Source of the DNA: Volvox africanus
Lineage: Eukaryota; Chlorophyta; Chlorophyceae; Chlamydomonadales; Volvocaceae
NCBI GenBank assembly: GCA_030268105.1
Contig: BSDZ01000008.1
Span: 3,782,001 to 3,846,000 of the forward strand
Length of the DNA: 64,000 nt
Reading direction: 5' to 3'
Shown here: positions 60,131 through 64,000 of the stretch, in pieces
How positions within the stretch are numbered: the first letter of the stretch is position 1
Layout: each line of letters starts with the position of its first letter
Position numbers and translations under genes: made by a program
Notes under the pieces: generated by a model
The model's database searches: none
The model's input: only the letters and a program-made list of their open reading frames with translations
Told to the model about the DNA's origin: nothing

Positions 60131-62481
60131 ATGGACTGTCCATCAACTTCCGTAATGGGAGAAGAAGGCGACGCTGTGCTCCGAGCCATCACAGCAGCCG
60201 CAATTAGCAACCATGATCCTGTGGCGCTGGATAAGGCCATGACTCAAATACGAGCCTTTGACAGGTATGCCAAGGTAATTTACGTTTGACACAACACAAG
60301 CGCATATTACATACAAAGTTCCCAGGAAACTTCGATGTGCTAGGCAGCTGCAGCAAATCCGTTGAGCCATTTTGCGTTAAACCTGTGAACCATGGGTCAC
60401 CAGGGCACGTAAGCTAAGCCCTGCACGTCTAATTGAAATTACCAATCCAAAATAGGTATTTAGTTGTAAATTGATGTGCAGGTATATAATCGAAACCGCA
60501 ACGGCAAAGGGTCGCGTGAAGTTTAGCATCTGTTCGCCGGCGTCACCGCTTCTCGGCCGAAGGCCGAAAATGATTATGTGCGGTAACGCCTGTTGAAGCA
60601 GCAGCTTCCGCTGAAGCCTCAATCCTACCTCCCTACCTCCCGCTAATAATTCCATGTACGGGAGGCACAACCAGGATACGAATGATTCTCGCGGTTGTTC
60701 ACGCTGTTGTTGTGATTGTTTTTCTGTGAAAACTAAGCAACCAACATAAGGGGTTGTTCCTGTTGAACGGGAGCAGCAGATGTTCACATCGACCGGGGTT
60801 ATTGTCGTCGTGTAATCACCTATAATATTGCGGGGGTGGAGCTTGCAAATACTTCGCTTTATTGTATGCCTTACATTTACAACTCTGTCCCTAATGGACG
60901 CTCCACTGTCCTCCCGAAATTTAGGTACAACAAATGTCGAATGGCGAGCCGCACAGCGCCTGCGTCTGCAAGCGGCACCAGTGATGACACCGATGGCCGA
61001 GGGCGGCAGCGGGTGTTATACGGCGTATACCTGGGAAAGGGTGCCGTACTGATGTGCATCCCAGGAGCAGGCCTGGATGAGTACGGTCAGGTGGGTAGAC
61101 CGAAATACCTCTCCTCTCTCCTCTCCTCTCCTCTCCTCTCCTCTCCTCTCCTCTCCTCTCCTCTCCTCTCCTCTCCTCTCCTCTCCTCTCCTCTCCTCTC
61201 CTCTCCTCTCCTCTCCTCTCCTCTCCTCTCCTCTCCTCTCCTCTCCTCTCCTCTCCTCTCCTCTCCTCTCCTCTCCTCTCCTCTCCTCTCCTCTCCTCTC
61301 CTCTCCTCTCCTCTCCTCTCCTCTCCTCTCCTCTCCTCTCCTCTCCTCTCCTCTCCTCTCCTCTCCTCTCCTCTCCTCTCCTCTCCTCTCCTCTCCTCTC
61401 CTCTCCTCTCCTCTCCTCTCCTCTCCTCTCCTCTCCTCTCCTCTCCTCTCCTCTCCTCTCCTCTCCTCTCCTCTCCTGAGACTGAACTATGAATGATCCA
61501 GGATCCAAGAACCGGTCTCTCCCGCGAGACGAATCTCATCGTTGATGTTGAGAACAATGTCAGAGAACCGTTTCTCTTTTCTTCCCGATTTCCTCATCAA
61601 CCTGCACAGGGCCCTCTCCTGGCTGACCTCTCTTGGATCATGAATTGGACTTAGCGTCCGTTGGCATCGCTATGTGCCGGCTGTAGCAAAATTCGCAATC
61701 CCAGCTCTTGCCTCCCCCACCCGCCACCCCGCCAACCCCCCTATCTAAGGCTCCCCGGAACGCGGGCTCTACCTGTGCTATCCGCCTGGTGCACATGTTC
61801 ACTTTCTCGCGGCCGGGTGTCCGGGTTTCGGAGCTGCGCGGAGAATCGGGTCAACCCCAGCATGTGCAATGGTACGACGTGAAGCGCCCAACCGATGCCA
61901 TTCTGAAGCTTGCGTCCCGCGTGCTGGGCCCTATGCCGCCCGATATAACGGGCTCCCTGGTACCAAAGCCGCCGGATGGCGGTGAGGACCAAGCCGAGCT
62001 GGCATCCCAGGCATTCGCGGCCTGGCTCACGGGCCAGCCACTGCCTCAGCGGGCGAAAGCGGCCGACAGTGGGACTGAAACGATGGTAGCCGCCGGTGGA
62101 AATTTTGGCAAAGTTACAAAGGTCACGTGGCTTTCTTGGCTTCTGGGGCTGTTGGGGCTCCTGGATATCAAGGAGGCTGGCGGAGGCAGAGGTGCAGCCG
62201 AGCTTCCCGCGAAGGTACGGGCTGAATGTAGCGGCGCAGCGGCGGCATCGACAGCTGAAACCGCTGCGGAGAAAGCAGAGGGGGTAGCGCCGGCGGCGGG
62301 TACGGCTCATAAACAAGCACTAACAATGCAAGCTGCATGGTCCGAGTTTGAGCGGCGGGTTTCGGAGCGGCCGGTGGCGGAGTACGCCACTGACTTGGAG
62401 CGGGCCTGGCTAGCGGAACTGAAGATGATGCCGATCGAAGCCGCGGCGGCAGCGGCGGCGGCGACCGGCGGTGGTGAGTGA
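60131..62481 (+). CDS. hypothetical protein, tandem family member B
   Basis: Paralogue of the gene at 56746-58531; family unknown to me. Exons 60131-60264, 60925-61090 and 61750-62481 give 343 aa. The donor after GAC AG in exon 1 and the following phases equal those of member A. Exon 2 has RVLYGVYLGKGAVLMCIPGA. Exon 3, 732 nt in both genes under my models, has IRLVHMFTFSRPGVRVSELR, VQWYDVKRPTDAILKLASRV, LGPMPPDITGSLVPKPP, then QAFAAWLTGQPLPQ, an Ala-rich linker, and the near-identical tail ending ERAWLAELKMM with a short poly-Ala extension. Intron 2 is swollen by a CTCTC microsatellite. An in-frame downstream ATG (60155) is a possible alternative start. Confidence 0.72.
61108..61477. repeat. 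very long CTCTC pentanucleotide microsatellite (~72 perfect units)
   Basis: After a short imperfect start, the plus strand is an uninterrupted 5-nt CTCTC/CCTCT repeat for about 360 nt. It lies in intron 2 of family member B. All pyrimidine on one strand and all purine on the other, it could form triplex DNA. It produces artefactual 140-200-codon frames on both strands. Confidence 0.97.
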
Positions 62482-64000
62482 GTGACGGGAGGGCGGCGTC
62501 TAGACTGGTTTTACACTGGAATCCCTACGGATATAGCTAGGTTAGGGCGTGCCGTAGTGGAACTGCGGCTACGCACGGCGTTCTTTTCCATCTGTTGAAA
62601 GCTCAATTATGTGGGGGCGACATCGCCAAGTTTGTTGTTGTTTGTATTCCATGGCTAGTTGATCACAGTTTGGATCTGCAAACTGGGGTCGTGGCACGGC
62701 AACCTCTGGGGCGGGGGCTCCAGCGTGACCTGGACTCGGACTCGGAGGCGGGGCGCGGAGGCAGCCCGAAGCTCAGCACGACTGACCAAAGATTAGCATG
62801 GAGGTCATAACGTTCGTGGCACGGACCATGTGGCGGTAGCGGCGATGCAGACGATGTCAGTGAAGCGCATGTGCACGGTAGCGGCAGGATTGGAGCAACA
62901 AGGGGCGGTCCCCCGGCTCCTGCTGTCATGCACGGATGCCCCTGTAGGCCCCTATGGAGTGCGTGTAGCCATTCTTTCTTTGGTTCGTCCGGGGTGCCCG
63001 AGCGGCTTTAGCAGTCAGCATGGTGAGATGAAAGAAAGGAGGATGTTCAGGAGGGGAATAGCTTGAGATGTGGCTGGATATGTACACATTTAGGAATACT
63101 CAAGACGCACCGCTGGAATACACCACCTGGCGAGCAGACGGCACTTCTCGCCGTGCGCAGTGCGCAGATTCCAAGTGGAAATGCAAATCGGCGGGGGCGA
63201 GTTATGATTCGTGCGTAAGGCACGTGCAAATCCTATTAACTCGATTACAAGGTAGAAAACAGCCTATATGGTGCGATTACACTTTCCGCCGGCATCATTT
63301 CGTGGTCACCGAATGGGAGGCTACAGCAAGCGCCCCCGCAGCCGGATGGCACCTGCCTGCAGCAAGTGTCGAGCGAGGCCGCAGGCGGGTCACAGAAACG
63401 TCGCATTCCATTTATTAAACTGCCACCCGCAATATGACGGGCCCTCTCCCTCAGGAAGGCGCAATTATACATAACACTACTGCCTGGCTAAACGGGCGGG
63501 GGTTGAAGGGCCCAGAGACCCTCGGGACTATTGCCCTTTACGATGGTTGGCCCTCATCATCCTAAGGCTTGTCGCCGCGATTTGGTTCCATATTGTGTCA
63601 TATGGGCCCTAAAACAGTTGAATGCGCCTCGTGCACAGCCCCCCTTGGGCGCTCACACCGCAGCCCATCCCACGCTCTGCACGGCGCCGCTAGGAAGCAA
63701 CGGCTACGGGAGGCTCACCGTCTTCATCAACTACGAAGAGTCAGCTAGGGTAAGGAAAGTTAAGAATGCCCATTGACGTTCAAACAAAAATGCCGACAGA
63801 AGAGTCACTAGCGTCTTACTAAAGTTGAAGAGGTGTCGTCCGTTCTGAAGCTGCAGTTGTGCACCTACGTGCTACAATGCTCCGCAAGTAAGGGGGATGA
63901 GGGAAACGTCCAAAAGCACTCACACGCACCGTGAATGAGCAGTACACCCAAAGAGAGACCACCACCACCACATAAAAGAACCGCGTGAAAATAACTCGTT
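62482..64000. other. right-end region, possible fragment of a third family copy
   Basis: At about 62935-63030 a plus-strand frame reads YGVRVAILSLVRPG, which recalls VRLVHIFIFTRPG / IRLVHMFTFSRPG of members A and B, but nothing around it can be joined into the same architecture. A frame at 63068-63418 and a short one near 63690-63750 (RLTVFINYEESA before a GGTAAGG donor) are unassigned. A gene may continue past the window edge. Confidence 0.35.

Noticed and set aside
61108..61477. Repeat array as a CRISPR
   Set aside because: Unit is 5 nt with no spacers, in a eukaryotic gene intron; the other tandem repeats in the window also lack repeat-spacer structure.
61077..61557. Long open frames (140-218 codons) on both strands through the CTCTC tract
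   Set aside because: They are products of a stop-free pentamer repeat inside an intron; the real coding frame leaves at the GTGGGT donor at 61091.

Overview
The window is nuclear DNA of a photosynthetic eukaryote, most likely a chlorophyte green alga. Genes are split by many GT-AG introns, donors are often GTGAGT, GTAAGT or GTGCGT, and the best 3' ends carry TGTAA, the green-algal polyadenylation signal. Several products belong to plastid families known from green plants: an NSI/GNAT-type acetyltransferase, two HIL1-type C2-domain lipases and an OEP24-like outer-envelope beta-barrel. I see no operons and no bacterial, organellar or viral genes. The species cannot be fixed from the sequence.

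Layout. 1.3-3.5 kb (+) is a six-exon cyclophilin. 4.6-7.2 kb (-) is a six-exon GNAT acetyltransferase. 7.2-13.1 kb is intergenic and repeat-rich: two related hairpins, a purine-rich tract and the 5' end of a Ty1/copia retrotransposon (probable LTR, primer-binding site, truncated gag) flanked by clusters of a CCATAAAA motif. 13.1-21.4 kb (-) is a C2 + class-3 lipase gene. 22.8-23.3 kb is a strand-asymmetric G-rich tract. 25.8-29.9 kb (-) is an F-box-like/leucine-rich-repeat gene. 31.9-39.1 kb (+) is a second C2-lipase, a diverged paralogue of the first in opposite orientation. 39.7-40.0 kb is a minisatellite. 40.6-42.5 kb holds a decayed ubiquitin-specific protease with an approximately 0.9-kb palindrome over its C-terminal part. 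45.1-47.6 kb (-) is the OEP24-like beta-barrel. 49.3-52.9 kb (+) is a protein kinase whose 5' end I could not resolve. 56.7-58.5 and 60.1-62.5 kb (+) are tandem paralogues of a family I do not recognise. Their coding frames match exon by exon, and the second carries a roughly 370-bp CTCTC microsatellite in intron 2.

Shared function. Most recognised genes could act in or on the plastid: two galactolipid/acylglycerol lipases, a plastid-type acetyltransferase and an outer-envelope channel. They do not form a co-regulated cluster in any way I can see. Exon models come from reading frames, splice-site consensus, phase bookkeeping and family similarity recalled from knowledge. No alignment or transcript data were used. 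Unresolved exons are flagged.
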